The notes: generated by a model not told the origin, from the letters alone. A stretch of 64,000 nt of DNA from Sulfotelmatobacter sp049792875 (GCA_049792875.1 JBARBI010000207.1:1-64000); one strand, 5' to 3'; shown: positions 26,004 through 36,302, counted from the stretch's first letter. Translations and numbers: made by a program.

Positions 26004-29000
26004 GGTTCTTTCACTCCTGCGGCTACACCCAAAGATGCTGAGTGGGACGCTGCGGGCAGGCGGACTACGAAGGTGGCGCCTGGCCCAGCGGTGTTGTTGT
26101 GACAGAAAATTTCACCCCCGTGCTCCTTCAGGATGCCGTAGCAAATACTGAGGCCGAGGCCGGTCCCTTTCCCGATCTCTTTGGTGGTGAAGAACGGGTC
26201 GAAAATCCTCGTGGGGTCGGAGATCCCGTTGCCATTGTCGCGGAACGACACTTCCACCGCATCGCCCGACTTGACGGACATGATCTCGATGCGCGCGGCA
26301 CGGCCGACCTCGTGGACAGCATCGTAGGCATTATTCAGAATGTTAAGAAACACCTGTTGCAACTGGTGGGCATCCCCCATGACCTCGGGCAGTTCCTCGT
26401 CCAGGTGTTCCACGATGTCGACGCCGTGGCTGTTGAAGTCGTAAGACCGCAACTGGATGGTGCGGCGCAGAATCAAGTTCAATTGCACGGCGCTGCGCTG
26501 GGGCGGCATCTGCCGCGCAAAGCTGAGCAGGTTCTGCACAATCTGCTTGGTGCGCTGGGCTTCCTGCAGAATCACCCGCATGTCCTTGCGGGCCGTTTCG
26601 GGCAGGTCGGGATTCTCCATGAGCAGGTCGGCAAATCCCAGAATCGCGGTGAGCGGGTTGTTGACTTCGTGGGCGACGCCGGAGACCAGGTGGCCGACGG
26701 CCGCCATTTTCTCGGTGTGTACCAACTTGTCGCGCAGCACCGAGGAGTCTGTAATGTCGGTGAGCACCAGCACGATGCTGGTGACCGCTCCCTGCTCGTC
26801 GCGCATGGGACTCAGGTTGGCGGAGAATTTTCCGACCGCTCCCTTGCCCCGTACAATCTGCAGTTCCAGATTGTCAGCTTGCTGGCCGTCCAGAGTGCTC
26901 TGCAGAGCGACGGCGAGCGGGCGTACGAAACCGGGCCCGGCCAGTTCGAGCAACGGACGTCCGATCAACTCCCGCTGCTCGAATCCCGCGTCGTACCAGC
27001 GGCGGTTAGCGTAGCTGATCAGACCGGCGGTATCCGCCACCAGAATCAGGCTCTGCGTGTTGTTCAGAATCTTGCTCGAAAAGTCGCGCTCGCGGTGCAG
27101 TTCGGACTGGTAGGTGCGCAGTCCGGTCACGTCCAGCATCAATCCCCGAATCTGCAGCAGTCGCCCCAGATTGTCGTACATTCCGAACGCATTGATCAGG
27201 ACGTGGATGGGGGATCCATCCTTGCAGCGGAGAGTCGCTTCGAAGTTACGAAGCTGACCGTTCTCTTTCATCACCTCGGAATGGTGCGCCCGCTCCTCGG
27301 GCGAAAAATAGAGTTGGGTTGGAATGTCAATCTGCAACAGCTCTTCCCGACTGCTGTAGCCCAGCATGCGCACCATGGCATCGTTGACTTCGACGAAGCG
27401 CCCGCCCGGCGTGCTGAAAAACAGGCCTTCCTGAATATTGTCGAAAAGTTCGCGGTAGCGGCGCTCCGCTTCACGCCGGTCCGAAATATCCTTCAAAACG
27501 TGAATCGTCTGCAGGCCTTCGTCGGAGGCGCCATGCACCCGGGAGGTCGAGACGAGATAGGTTCGATCGAACACTGGGTGCACAAATTCGTCCGCATCAT
27601 CCGCCATGGCGCGGCAGAACGGACAGGAGTAGGATGCGGTGTCGCTGGTCAGGGCGAGGAGCGCCCGCATGTCGACCCCGATCAATTCCGCCGGGGGGAC
27701 GCCAATCATCGCAGCGAGAGACCGGTTCACGCGCAGAACCTTGCCGGCTTGATCGTGCACCACGATGAAGTCCGAGATCGCGTCGAAGATCTCCATCCAG
27801 TGGCGATTGGCTTGTTCGATCCGCGTGAAGAGACGGGCGTTCTCCAGCGCCATCGCAGCGTGGCCCGCCATGGTTTCGAGGAAAACGCGATCTTCCGGAT
27901 CCAAAGGACCCGCACGTCCGGAAAGACAGAGCAGTCCGGCCAATTCCCCGCTCGCGCCCGGCAACCGAACCAGTGTGCACTCCTCCCAGAGCAGGCTGGA
28001 CGCAGCCTGTGAACCCAGCATTTCCTCCGCTGAACCGGTAACCACAGTGTGATTGTGCCGCGTGACAAACTCAGACAAAGCCGTGCCGAGCAGGCGATCT
28101 AGACCCAGCTCAACCGGAGTTGTTTGGGCGTGAGCGGCGTCGGCAGACGGTTCCGCCGGAAGGTACAACGCCGCGACCTGCCATCGTCCCTCCTGCAGCA
28201 CGGCCAGCAAACCGGCGCGGGAACCAGTGAGTTCCGCCGTTCGGCTGATAAAGCGGCGTGCGAACTCGGGCAGGCGCAACGCCCCGTCAATCTCGCGGGC
28301 CAGTTCGATGAGGGCCTCGGCGCGGCGCCGGTGTTGCTCCGATAGATGAAGATTGCTGGCAACCTCCAGCACGACGGCGGCCTGATTCGACAACGCGCGA
28401 GCGCGACGAATGTCTTCCTGTGAAATTCCGGTTCCGTCCAGACGGTCGAGAACACCAAACATCCCCAGAACCCTCCCGCTGGTGCCCAGCAGCGGCACGG
28501 CGAGCACTTGGTGCACTTTGTATTTCGTGACGGCATCGAGATTAACCCCGGGAGTCTTGCTGGCCTCATCCGTCCAGAAGACTTCCTTGGCGCGGAGGGC
28601 GCGCGTGGCTACACCTTCCGGGACCGGCACATCGACCCGCCGCGCTGCTCCTTTTTCCACTCCATAACGAACCTGAAATTGGCCGTTTTCGAGCAGCGCA
28701 ATGAAGCAGCGCCCGAACCCGAGAAAATCAGAGGCGCGCAGGACAAACGCTTGCAGGAATTGATCAAGATCGCTGCTGGAGCTGAGTTCGGAAGAAATCT
28801 CGAGCAACTGGTGCAGTTCGTGCGCCTGGGCATGAGAGGTGGCATGGAGTTCGGCATGGGCCACGGCGACGGCTCCGAAACCTGCAATCGCTGCCACCAG
28901 CGCCTTTTCCTCTGCGGTGAAAACGCGGTCCGGGCGCGGATAGAGCAGGATGGCCCCCTGGGTGCGCGAAGTGCGAAACGGTGCCGCGATCAGCATTCCG

Positions 29001-29923
29001 GGAGAGACCAGATTACCCAGCGAGTGGACGTCGGCGCCGATCGAAAGCGTGATGGGCTCGCCGGCGGCGACAGCGCGTTGCGCCAGATCTGCGGCGAAGC
29101 GGAGCGTGGGACGGTCATGGCGGGCACGGGCGGAATTCGCCAGTTGCGGAGTCTCAGCCGAGACCGCCTTCAATTCAAAGGGTCCTTCACGGCGCAGCAG
29201 CACGCACACCAGCCTGGTGCGAAGCAGGATGCGCAGGCGGTCGGCCAGGGCCTCGATCACACTCGAAACATCGGGCGTCCCATGCAGCGCGTGGGCCACA
29301 TCCGCCAGGATTTCGGCGCGGCGGTGCTCCTCCCGGGACGCGTCGCTGAGTCGTGCCGCTTCCAGCAGGCTGCCCAGTTGACCGGCCAAGATCGTCGCCT
29401 TGGCGGCAAAGTCCTCGTTGAAGAAGTTGTCGTCGGTATCATGCAGAAACGTCACTGCGCCCATGACTTCGTTGAAAACCATCAACGGCGCAGCCAACAG
29501 TGAACGCGCCTCAAATTGCGTCGCGGCGGGAAAGACTACGGACTCTACGTGATTGGCGAAGATCGTGCGTCGCTGCCGCACCGCCTCGGCAGTAACTGCA
29601 CTCTGATCGGGCCGCAACCGGATGCCGACAAAGCGTTCCGCCAGTTTCCCATCCGCTTGCTCTCCCATCAGTTCGTCGGCGGGATAGCAACGCCAGAAAT
29701 AGACGCCGGACACCTGGAAAAATTCGCGCGTGGCCTGGCAGAACAATTGAATCAGCGAATTAGCGTCGGACCGCTGCCCCGCCTTGGCCGCAATACGGAG
29801 AAGAAGTTTCTGGAAGCCCTCATCGGACCCCGGGACAAAACTGTTTTCCTGGGGAACGATGGGACTGCCGCCAGAAATGCTGAGCGCTGCGCCGAAAGTG
29901 GAGGAATAGGATTCGTGATTCAC
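26000..29923 (-). CDS. Large soluble hybrid-sensor histidine kinase, four GAF and three PAS domains
   Basis: 1307 residues from a GTG (complement 29921-29923). No membrane segment is apparent. By pattern, GAF domains lie at about 30-200, 205-365, 370-530 and 540-720, PAS domains at about 720-840, 840-960 and 965-1075, then HisKA with the phosphorylated His1085 (GVAHEVNNPL), then HATPase (N box, DNGNGI, KGTGLGLSI). The first PAS has a CPFC pair that could bind a metal or sense redox. It probably integrates several cytoplasmic signals and phosphorylates the two receivers encoded directly downstream. Confidence 0.92.
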   Translation of the reverse strand: MNHESYSSTFGAALSISGGSPIVPQENSFVPGSDEGFQKLLLRIAAKAGQRSDANSLIQLFCQATREFFQVSGVYFWRCYPADELMGEQADGKLAERFVGIRLRPDQSAVTAEAVRQRRTIFANHVESVVFPAATQFEARSLLAAPLMVFNEVMGAVTFLHDTDDNFFNEDFAAKATILAGQLGSLLEAARLSDASREEHRRAEILADVAHALHGTPDVSSVIEALADRLRILLRTRLVCVLLRREGPFELKAVSAETPQLANSARARHDRPTLRFAADLAQRAVAAGEPITLSIGADVHSLGNLVSPGMLIAAPFRTSRTQGAILLYPRPDRVFTAEEKALVAAIAGFGAVAVAHAELHATSHAQAHELHQLLEISSELSSSSDLDQFLQAFVLRASDFLGFGRCFIALLENGQFQVRYGVEKGAARRVDVPVPEGVATRALRAKEVFWTDEASKTPGVNLDAVTKYKVHQVLAVPLLGTSGRVLGMFGVLDRLDGTGISQEDIRRARALSNQAAVVLEVASNLHLSEQHRRRAEALIELAREIDGALRLPEFARRFISRTAELTGSRAGLLAVLQEGRWQVAALYLPAEPSADAAHAQTTPVELGLDRLLGTALSEFVTRHNHTVVTGSAEEMLGSQAASSLLWEECTLVRLPGASGELAGLLCLSGRAGPLDPEDRVFLETMAGHAAMALENARLFTRIEQANRHWMEIFDAISDFIVVHDQAGKVLRVNRSLAAMIGVPPAELIGVDMRALLALTSDTASYSCPFCRAMADDADEFVHPVFDRTYLVSTSRVHGASDEGLQTIHVLKDISDRREAERRYRELFDNIQEGLFFSTPGGRFVEVNDAMVRMLGYSSREELLQIDIPTQLYFSPEERAHHSEVMKENGQLRNFEATLRCKDGSPIHVLINAFGMYDNLGRLLQIRGLMLDVTGLRTYQSELHRERDFSSKILNNTQSLILVADTAGLISYANRRWYDAGFEQRELIGRPLLELAGPGFVRPLAVALQSTLDGQQADNLELQIVRGKGAVGKFSANLSPMRDEQGAVTSIVLVLTDITDSSVLRDKLVHTEKMAAVGHLVSGVAHEVNNPLTAILGFADLLMENPDLPETARKDMRVILQEAQRTKQIVQNLLSFARQMPPQRSAVQLNLILRRTIQLRSYDFNSHGVDIVEHLDEELPEVMGDAHQLQQVFLNILNNAYDAVHEVGRAARIEIMSVKSGDAVEVSFRDNGNGISDPTRIFDPFFTTKEIGKGTGLGLSICYGILKEHGGEIFCHNNTAGPGATFVVRLPAASHSASLGVAAGVKEP

Positions 29924-30178
29924 AAGTGCTTGAATCTATTGGGAAACTACCTGTCATCTCAATTTGAGTCAAGTGAAATGGGGAAAGGGGGTGCCTGGGT
30001 GTGAAATCCCGAGACTGGCGTGAGACTTTGTCGCACAGTGAGAAATATAGAACGATTCGGCTGGAATGAGACGCCCTTAATTCTGGGAGTGGCCTCTGCG
30101 CGGGTCTTGTGTGCTATTAACTATCCTATTTAGTTTCAGATGCAAGCCATTACTTTGGTTTCTTGAAGAAGGATGGGG

Positions 30179-30194
30179 TGGCCCGGCTGTTGCA
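30179..30194 (+). promoter_or_regulatory. Sigma-54 (-24/-12) promoter of the chemosensory operon
   Basis: TGGCCCGGCTGTTGCA has the invariant GG (30180-30181) and GC (30192-30193) exactly ten bases apart and matches the consensus TGGCACG-N4-TTGCA at all but one position of the two blocks. The first start codon is ~40 bases further on, after GGGGAGG. It lies in the 310-base gap between the kinase operon and the divergent chemosensory operon. Activator-binding sites would be expected at 30000-30130, where TGAGA recurs three times. I cannot prove that these are sites. Confidence 0.75.
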
Positions 30195-30233
30195 CGTTGA
30201 GGGGCACGAGCTTCTCGTACGCGGGGAGGAATT

Positions 30234-30578
30234 GTGTCTCAAAGAAAGGCAGCGGCCATGATCGCCGCTCTGACCCTGGCAGCAACTGTGGGACCGATCC
30301 ATGCCGGCGCGCAACAAGCCCAGAGCGACGAGATTTCCCGCCGGGCCAAGAGCAAGGTGGAACCAGCGTATCCCGAACTGGCGCGGAAGATGCACATCGC
30401 GGGCACGGTCAAGATCGAAGTTGTGGTCGCGCCCAACGGCACCGTGAAGGATGCCCGCATCGTGGGTGGGCACCCGGTGTTGGCCAGTGCGGCGCTGGAC
30501 GCCGCCAAGAAATGGCGCTTTGAACCGGCAGCGGTCGAGAGCACCGGGGTAATCGATTTCAAGTTTGAGCCGCGGTAG
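30234..30578 (+). CDS. Exported TonB C-terminal-domain protein
   Basis: 114 residues from a GTG with GGGGAGG upstream. A signal peptide (MIAALTLAATVGPIHAGA) is followed by one TonB C-terminal domain (VEPAYPELARKMHIAGTVKIEVVVAPNG... AALDAAKKWRFEPA). There is no N-terminal anchor or proline-rich spacer, so it cannot energise a receptor as TonB does. Probably a free periplasmic domain. As first gene of the sigma-54-driven operon it may sense or bind an envelope partner. Confidence 0.75.
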   Translation: MSQRKAAAMIAALTLAATVGPIHAGAQQAQSDEISRRAKSKVEPAYPELARKMHIAGTVKIEVVVAPNGTVKDARIVGGHPVLASAALDAAKKWRFEPAAVESTGVIDFKFEPR

Positions 30579-30611
30579 TGGCCTAGTGGCCTGGCCGCGG
30601 AGGAGACGGGC

Positions 30612-32594
30612 ATGACAATCGGGAAGAAGTTGTATACGAATTTCGGCATCATCCTCACGATGGTGTTGGTGCTGTTCCTGGTGAACTGGAGGGCGGTGCA
30701 GCGGGAACACGACGCCAAGAAGGCGGCGCAACAGTCGTTGGACCTGGCAGACTCGACCAATGCCGTCCGCTTCCAGATGATGCAGAACCGGCTGTACCTG
30801 AGCAACTACCTGTTAAGCGGCGACACGCGCGAGGTCGACCGGATGAACGAAGGTCTGCGCACGCTGAACGAGAAACTGGAACAGGGCAAGGCTCTGGCCA
30901 ACTCCGATCAGGTCAAGAACGCTCTGTCCAAGGTTCAGCAACTGGAGCAGTCCTGGGGCAAGGAGTTTGCCCAACCCCTGATCGAAAAGCGGAAGGATGT
31001 GGACTCCGGCAACGCCACCGTCGCCGAACTGCAGATCTACTACCTGCAAAAGGATGCTTCCTCGTGGGTCAAGAACTCCACCGACTCGCTGGATATCGCC
31101 GACGGAGAGAACCGCAAACTGGTGGAAGAACGCCGCAGTTCGGATGAGAGCGCCGCGAACTGGACGATTGGCGTATCCCTTCTCAGCACGATCATCGCGC
31201 TCGCAGTGGGCGCAATCATCGCTTACCGTACCGCCAAGTCGATTACCCAGCCGCTCAACGACCTGATGAATGTAGCTCGCGGAATTGGCAACACCGGCGA
31301 TCTGGAACACAACATCGACCTGAGCCGGGACGACGAGATCGGCGAACTGTCCCGCACCTTCCACAAGATGGTCACCTACCTCAAGGAGATGGCGGGCGTA
31401 TCGGAATCCATCGCCGGAGGCGACTTGACCCTGGAAGTAAAGCCCCGGTCTTCGCACGACACACTGGGCAACGCTTTTTCGCGGATGGTCGAGGGTCTGG
31501 CGGGACTGGTGCGCAGCGTGCGCGACGCCTCGTCGCAGGTGGCCAGCGCCTCCAACCAGGTGGCCGGAGCTTCTGATGACGCCGCCAAAATCGGATTGCA
31601 GGCTTCTTCTGCCATCGACGAGGTCACCAGCACCATGCACGAGATGAGCGTGAACGTGCAGAACATGGTGAAGAGTACACAGGTGCAGGCGTCCAGCGTC
31701 AGCGAAACTTCCGCCTCCATCGATCAGATGGTGGCCTCGATCCAGCGCGTCGCGGACACGGCCAAGGTGCTACTCGACATCTCCAACCGCTCGCGCGAGG
31801 AGGTTCACAACGGCATCGGCACCATGGAGAAAGCGACCGACGGCCTGAACCGCATCAACACGACCATCAACTCTTCGGGGGAAATCATTGGGGCCCTGGG
31901 ACAACGCGCCGACGACATTGGCAAGATCATCGAAGTCATCGACGATCTCGCCGAGCAAACCAACCTGCTGGCTCTGAACGCTGCCATTGAAGCGGCCCGG
32001 GCTGGCGAGCACGGCCTGGGATTTGCGGTAGTCGCCGACGAAGTGCGCAAACTGGCCGAGAAATCGGCACAGTCCACCAAGGAAATCTCGGAACTGATCC
32101 AAAGCATTCAGAAGGAAGCCCGCAAGGCGGTCGAGAACATGGACCGCTCCACCACCATCGTCAACGAGGGACTGGAACTGGGCGGAGAGCTGAACGCGGC
32201 GCTGCGCAAGATTTCCAATGTGGTCACCGAAGTCTACAAGTTCGCACAGGAAATCGGCGCGGCCACCAACGAACAGTCGCACGGCTCGTCGCAGATCGCG
32301 CGCGCCACTACCCGTTTGAATGAAATCACGCACGAAATCAACTCGGCGGTGGAGGAGCAAGCCTCTGGAGCCCAGGCCGTGGTCAAGGCCATGGAGCGCA
32401 TGCGCGAACTGGTGCAGCAATCCACTTCGGGCTCGACCGAACTGGCAGCGTCGTCGGAACAGATGTCGAAGATGTCGCGCGGCCTGCTGGAATTCATCGA
32501 CCGCTTCTCGCTGGCGGAAGCTTCGCGGGCGCAGGCGGGCGGAGACGCCGCCGGCCGCAACGCGCGGCGGGCCACGGCGGGAGCGCAGTTCTGA
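30612..32594 (+). CDS. Methyl-accepting chemotaxis protein
   Basis: 660 residues. Two membrane segments (about 10-28 and 187-208) enclose a periplasmic helical sensor of CHASE3/4HB type. HAMP follows (RTAKSITQPLNDLMNVARGIG), then a long coiled-coil signalling domain with the hairpin tip EQTNLLALNAAIEAARAGE. The C-terminus lacks the NWETF-type CheR tether. Ligand unknown. It is the receptor of the downstream set CheW-CheR-CheA-CheB-CheY-CheX. Confidence 0.95.
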   Translation: MTIGKKLYTNFGIILTMVLVLFLVNWRAVQREHDAKKAAQQSLDLADSTNAVRFQMMQNRLYLSNYLLSGDTREVDRMNEGLRTLNEKLEQGKALANSDQVKNALSKVQQLEQSWGKEFAQPLIEKRKDVDSGNATVAELQIYYLQKDASSWVKNSTDSLDIADGENRKLVEERRSSDESAANWTIGVSLLSTIIALAVGAIIAYRTAKSITQPLNDLMNVARGIGNTGDLEHNIDLSRDDEIGELSRTFHKMVTYLKEMAGVSESIAGGDLTLEVKPRSSHDTLGNAFSRMVEGLAGLVRSVRDASSQVASASNQVAGASDDAAKIGLQASSAIDEVTSTMHEMSVNVQNMVKSTQVQASSVSETSASIDQMVASIQRVADTAKVLLDISNRSREEVHNGIGTMEKATDGLNRINTTINSSGEIIGALGQRADDIGKIIEVIDDLAEQTNLLALNAAIEAARAGEHGLGFAVVADEVRKLAEKSAQSTKEISELIQSIQKEARKAVENMDRSTTIVNEGLELGGELNAALRKISNVVTEVYKFAQEIGAATNEQSHGSSQIARATTRLNEITHEINSAVEEQASGAQAVVKAMERMRELVQQSTSGSTELAASSEQMSKMSRGLLEFIDRFSLAEASRAQAGGDAAGRNARRATAGAQF

Positions 32595-32622
32595 GGGCCG
32601 CCGTCCGAGGAGCCTGACAACC

Positions 32623-33126
32623 ATGAGCCGTGAACTCCATATCGTGGGCTTTCAGGTGGGCCGAGAGACCTATGGCGTGCCCATCACTTCCCTGCACGAA
32701 ATCGTGCGGGTACCTGAGATTACCGCCGTGCCGGACGCGCCCGACTACTTGGAGGGCGTGATCAATCTGCGCGGCAAAATCGTTTCCGTCATGGACTTGC
32801 GCAAGCGTTTCGGAGAGAAGCAAGCCACGCTGCGGAAACAGAATCGCATCCTGGTGGTCGAGCATGCGGGCAGGCTGGCGGGATTGATCGTGGATTCCGC
32901 CTCCGAAGTCCTCAAGATACCCGCCGACGCCGTGGAGGCTCCGCCGGCGGTCTTTCAGGAAGGCGGCTTGAACTGTGTGACGGGACTGGGCAAGGTCGCA
33001 GGACGGCTGGTGGTGCTGCTCGACATGAGCAAACTGCTGGCTCCGGGAACTTTGCAGTGCAAGAGTGAGACGGGCGAAAAGAAGGCGGCCGCAAAAGGTG
33101 AGGCGAAGGGCGCGGCAGCCCGCTAA
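32623..33126 (+). CDS. cheW: Chemotaxis coupling protein CheW
   Basis: 167 residues from the ATG at 32623 (MSRELHIVGFQVG), after GAGGAG. The CheW fold is complete (INLRGKIVSVMDLRKRFG; LLDMSKLL). It docks the receptor tip to CheA. It carries a ~20-residue Lys/Ala-rich tail (SETGEKKAAAKGEAKGA) beyond the usual end, of unknown purpose. It is 28 bases after the MCP gene. Confidence 0.95.
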   Translation: MSRELHIVGFQVGRETYGVPITSLHEIVRVPEITAVPDAPDYLEGVINLRGKIVSVMDLRKRFGEKQATLRKQNRILVVEHAGRLAGLIVDSASEVLKIPADAVEAPPAVFQEGGLNCVTGLGKVAGRLVVLLDMSKLLAPGTLQCKSETGEKKAAAKGEAKGAAAR

Positions 33127-33191
33127 TCAGGACAGGCACGTCGGCAGTTGCAGTGTTTTGCTTTTCAGTGTCCGCGGGAACGAGAAAACGC

Positions 33192-34103
33192 ATGAGCACA
33201 TCCGGAGCCGCACCTGCTCCCATACTGACGGAAGCGGAATTGAAGCTGTTGCAGGCGCTCGTCTACCAGGAGTGCGGCATGCACTTCGACGAACGCCGCA
33301 CGCACTTTCTGCAGGACCGGCTGCTGCGCCGGCTGAAGGAGTGCCGCGCCGACTCCTTCTATGCCTACTACCGCCTGCTGATCAGCCACCAGGGGAAGGA
33401 CGAACTGGCCAAACTGCTGGAAAACCTGACGGTCAACGAGACCAGTTTCTTCCGGCACAAGGCACAACTGGACTTGTTTCAGAAGACCGTGCTGGAAGAG
33501 TTATTCAAATACAAGAGTTCGCGGCGCGAATACTCGATCCGCATCTGGAGCGCGGGCTGCTCCACCGGGCAGGAAGCCTACACCCTGGCCATGCTGGTCA
33601 CCGATGCGCTGGCTTACTACTACCTGCGCAATCCCCTGCCCATGGATCTGCCGTTGCCCAAGCCTCTGGTGCCGCCCCCGTGGCGGGTGGAGATTCTGGC
33701 CAGCGACATCGCCTACTCCGTCTTGCGGCACGGGCAGGAGGGCACTTACAGCGAAAACCAGATGTCGATGGTCGATTATGGCTACCGTCTACGCTACTTC
33801 GACAAAGTGGCAGAGCGCTACGCCGTCAAAAAGCCGCTGAAGGAGATGGTGCACTTCGACTTTCACAATCTGAAAACGGAGTACCTGCCGCAGCGCAACG
33901 ATGTGATCTTCTGCCGTAACGTGATGATGTACTTCGATGAAGCGGAGCAGAAGCGCCTGATCGAGAAGTTCTACCGCTGCTTGAACGCCGGCGGTTATCT
34001 GTTTGTCGGACATGCGGAAAGCCTTCTGGGGCTGACCCAGAAGTTCCAGATGGTCCACAAGGACAGCGGAACGGCGTACCAGCGGCTTGAGGTGCGGGAG
34101 TAA
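33192..34103 (+). CDS. cheR: Chemotaxis protein methyltransferase CheR
   Basis: 303 residues from the ATG at 33192. Canonical motifs: NETSFFRHKAQL, SAM site WSAGCSTGQEAYTLAM, FCRNVMMYF, and VGHAESL. It methylates receptor glutamates with S-adenosylmethionine to tune sensitivity. A proline-rich loop LPLPKPLVPPPW is inserted between the SAM motif and the next strand. Two codons separate its stop from cheA. Compare with the divergent paralogue at 16047-17126, which lacks several of these residues. Confidence 0.95.
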   Translation: MSTSGAAPAPILTEAELKLLQALVYQECGMHFDERRTHFLQDRLLRRLKECRADSFYAYYRLLISHQGKDELAKLLENLTVNETSFFRHKAQLDLFQKTVLEELFKYKSSRREYSIRIWSAGCSTGQEAYTLAMLVTDALAYYYLRNPLPMDLPLPKPLVPPPWRVEILASDIAYSVLRHGQEGTYSENQMSMVDYGYRLRYFDKVAERYAVKKPLKEMVHFDFHNLKTEYLPQRNDVIFCRNVMMYFDEAEQKRLIEKFYRCLNAGGYLFVGHAESLLGLTQKFQMVHKDSGTAYQRLEVRE

Positions 34104-34106
34104 CAA

Positions 34107-36302
34107 ATGACGAATTCCCCCGATGAGCGCGGCGCGGAACTGCAAGAGCTCTTTTTTGAGACCTCGCAGGAACTGCTGCAAGCGCTGAATGACGAAGCGC
34201 TGAAGCTGGAAAAGAAACCCGGTGACGAGGAAATCGTCCGCGGCATCCGGCGCACGGTGCACACTTTGAAGGGTGACTCGGCGGCCTGCGGGCTGCGCGA
34301 GTTAAGCGAACTGGCCCACCAGTTCGAAGACGCGCTATCGATCGAAGGTACCGCGACGCAGGCGGCTGTGGCGGAAATCGCGTTTGCGGCCGCCGACGTT
34401 TTCACCGACATGATTGCGTCCTACCGCAAGGGCGGCAAGCTGCCTTCCACCAAGATTCTGAGCAAGAGGATCCACGACCTGACCGCCCTGCCGGCTCCCG
34501 GAAAAACTCGGCGGACGAAGAAATCCTCGGGCACAACGTCGGCAGCCAGAACATCGGCAGCGCGGGCACACGCCAAGGCGACTGGGCTCTGGACCGAATA
34601 CGAAAAGCTGGCCATGACCAAGGCCCAGGCCAGTGGTCTCACCGTTTATCACGTGGTGGTCAAGATTGATCCGCATTGCGCCATGCCCATTGCCGGACGC
34701 CAGCTGATTCACAACGCTCTGGGCGCGGTGGGGCAGGTAATTGCGGTGCATCCCGATGCCAAATCGCCGGCGGCGTCGAAGCACGTCGAGTTCGTGCTGG
34801 CCAGCACACAGACCGTCGAGCAGATCGCGGCCAAGGGACGCATCCCAACGATCGCCGAGGAAGTGGCGGTTGAATTGTTGCTCGCCCCCAGCCCGACATC
34901 GCAGAAGGCAGCGGATCCGGCAGTTCTCGCGGCCGAAGCGGCCGTCAATGCGAACCCTCTGGAAGAGGATGCGCTGACGGAGGCTCCCACTCCCGTGCTC
35001 CCGGCGTCCGCCACGGTGGCGGCGACACAGGAAAACCTGCTGCGGGTGGAGGCCAGCCGCATTGACAACGTGCTCAACCTGGTGGGCGAGCTGATTATCG
35101 GCAAGTCGATGTTGCAGCAGGCGCTGAACGAATTCTCCAAGCGCTATCCGAAAGAGCTGCTGCGCGGCAAATTTGCCGACGCCATGGCCTTCCAGGCACG
35201 GGTGCTGAATGATCTGCAGCGCTCGGTCATGAAGATCCGCATGGTGCCCGTGGACCAGTTGTTCCGGCGCTTCCCGCGGATGGTGCGCGATGTGTCGCGG
35301 CAGTGTGGGCGCGAAGTGGAACTGGACATCAGCGGGCAGGACACCGATCTCGATAAGGGAATTCTGGATGCGATCGCCGAGCCCTTGACCCATCTTGTGC
35401 GGAACGCGGTAAGCCACGGCATTGAACCTCCCGAAGAGCGCCGCAAGCTGGGCAAGAAGCCGCAGGGGGTCGTGCGGCTGAATGCGTATCACCATGGCAA
35501 CCAGGTCATCGTCGAAGTGAGCGACGACGGCCGCGGCATCGATGCCCAAAAAATTCGCGCCAAGGCTGTCGAACTGGGCATGAGTACCACCGAGGAAGCT
35601 GCGCGGATGAGCGAAGCGGAGGTCTTCGACTTCATTTTCCGTCCCGGCTTCAGCACCGCCGAGCACGTCACCGAAGTCTCCGGGCGTGGCGTGGGCATGG
35701 ATGTGGTGCAAAGCGTGCTGCACCGGTTGAAGGCCTCGGTCAGCGTGGAGACACGCCCCGGGCAAGGCACAACCTTCCGGCTGAAGCTGCCGCTGACCCT
35801 GGCCATCATCAAGGCCCTGCTGTTCTGGGTGGAGCAGCGCTTGTATGCCATCCCGCTCAACGCAGTGCTGGAGATTGCACGAACCTTCGAAACGGAAGTG
35901 CACCAGGTCGACAACTACGAGGTGCTGCAGTTGCGCAACCAGGTTTTGCCACTGCTGCGACTGGGCCGTCCGGTGGCCGACGGAGATCGAAAATCCAAGC
36001 TCTTTGTGCTCGTCATTACTGTGGGAGAGAGGAAGTACGGCTTGATTGTCGATGCGCTCGAAGGCGAAGAGGAATTGGTGATCAAAGCACTCGATGACCA
36101 GACATTCTCGACCGATCTGGTTTCTGGCGCCTCCATTCTGGGCGACGGGCGCGTGGTGCTGATTCTCAACCTGCCGGCCGTGGTGGAGCACGTGGCACGG
36201 TGGCGGCCGCAGGAAACTGGACAGTCCAATTCGGGTTTGTTGTTGACGCATATGGACCGGGCACGGATCTCGCTGAGCGCCACCGTCGGAGGCCGGACAT
36301 GA
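34107..36302 (+). CDS. cheA: Chemotaxis histidine kinase CheA
   Basis: 731 residues. P1 Hpt domain with phosphorylated His52 (TVHTLKGDSA), a Lys/Ser/Ala linker ~130-160, a P2-like alpha/beta domain ~170-270, P3 dimerisation (LLRVEASRIDNVLNLVGELI), P4 ATPase (HLVRNAVSHGIE; DDGRGID; GRGVGMDVV) and P5 CheW-like domain. It phosphorylates CheY and CheB in response to the receptor. It overlaps cheB by ATGA. Confidence 0.96.
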   Translation: MTNSPDERGAELQELFFETSQELLQALNDEALKLEKKPGDEEIVRGIRRTVHTLKGDSAACGLRELSELAHQFEDALSIEGTATQAAVAEIAFAAADVFTDMIASYRKGGKLPSTKILSKRIHDLTALPAPGKTRRTKKSSGTTSAARTSAARAHAKATGLWTEYEKLAMTKAQASGLTVYHVVVKIDPHCAMPIAGRQLIHNALGAVGQVIAVHPDAKSPAASKHVEFVLASTQTVEQIAAKGRIPTIAEEVAVELLLAPSPTSQKAADPAVLAAEAAVNANPLEEDALTEAPTPVLPASATVAATQENLLRVEASRIDNVLNLVGELIIGKSMLQQALNEFSKRYPKELLRGKFADAMAFQARVLNDLQRSVMKIRMVPVDQLFRRFPRMVRDVSRQCGREVELDISGQDTDLDKGILDAIAEPLTHLVRNAVSHGIEPPEERRKLGKKPQGVVRLNAYHHGNQVIVEVSDDGRGIDAQKIRAKAVELGMSTTEEAARMSEAEVFDFIFRPGFSTAEHVTEVSGRGVGMDVVQSVLHRLKASVSVETRPGQGTTFRLKLPLTLAIIKALLFWVEQRLYAIPLNAVLEIARTFETEVHQVDNYEVLQLRNQVLPLLRLGRPVADGDRKSKLFVLVITVGERKYGLIVDALEGEEELVIKALDDQTFSTDLVSGASILGDGRVVLILNLPAVVEHVARWRPQETGQSNSGLLLTHMDRARISLSATVGGRT

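Noticed and set aside
26042..28012. A 656-residue plus-strand open frame
   Set aside because: Antisense to the GAF/PAS kinase. The product is Arg/His/Gly-rich without any domain, as expected from GC-rich shadow frames.
34335..36251. A 638-residue minus-strand open frame
   Set aside because: Antisense to cheA; His/Gln-rich shadow with no recognisable domain.
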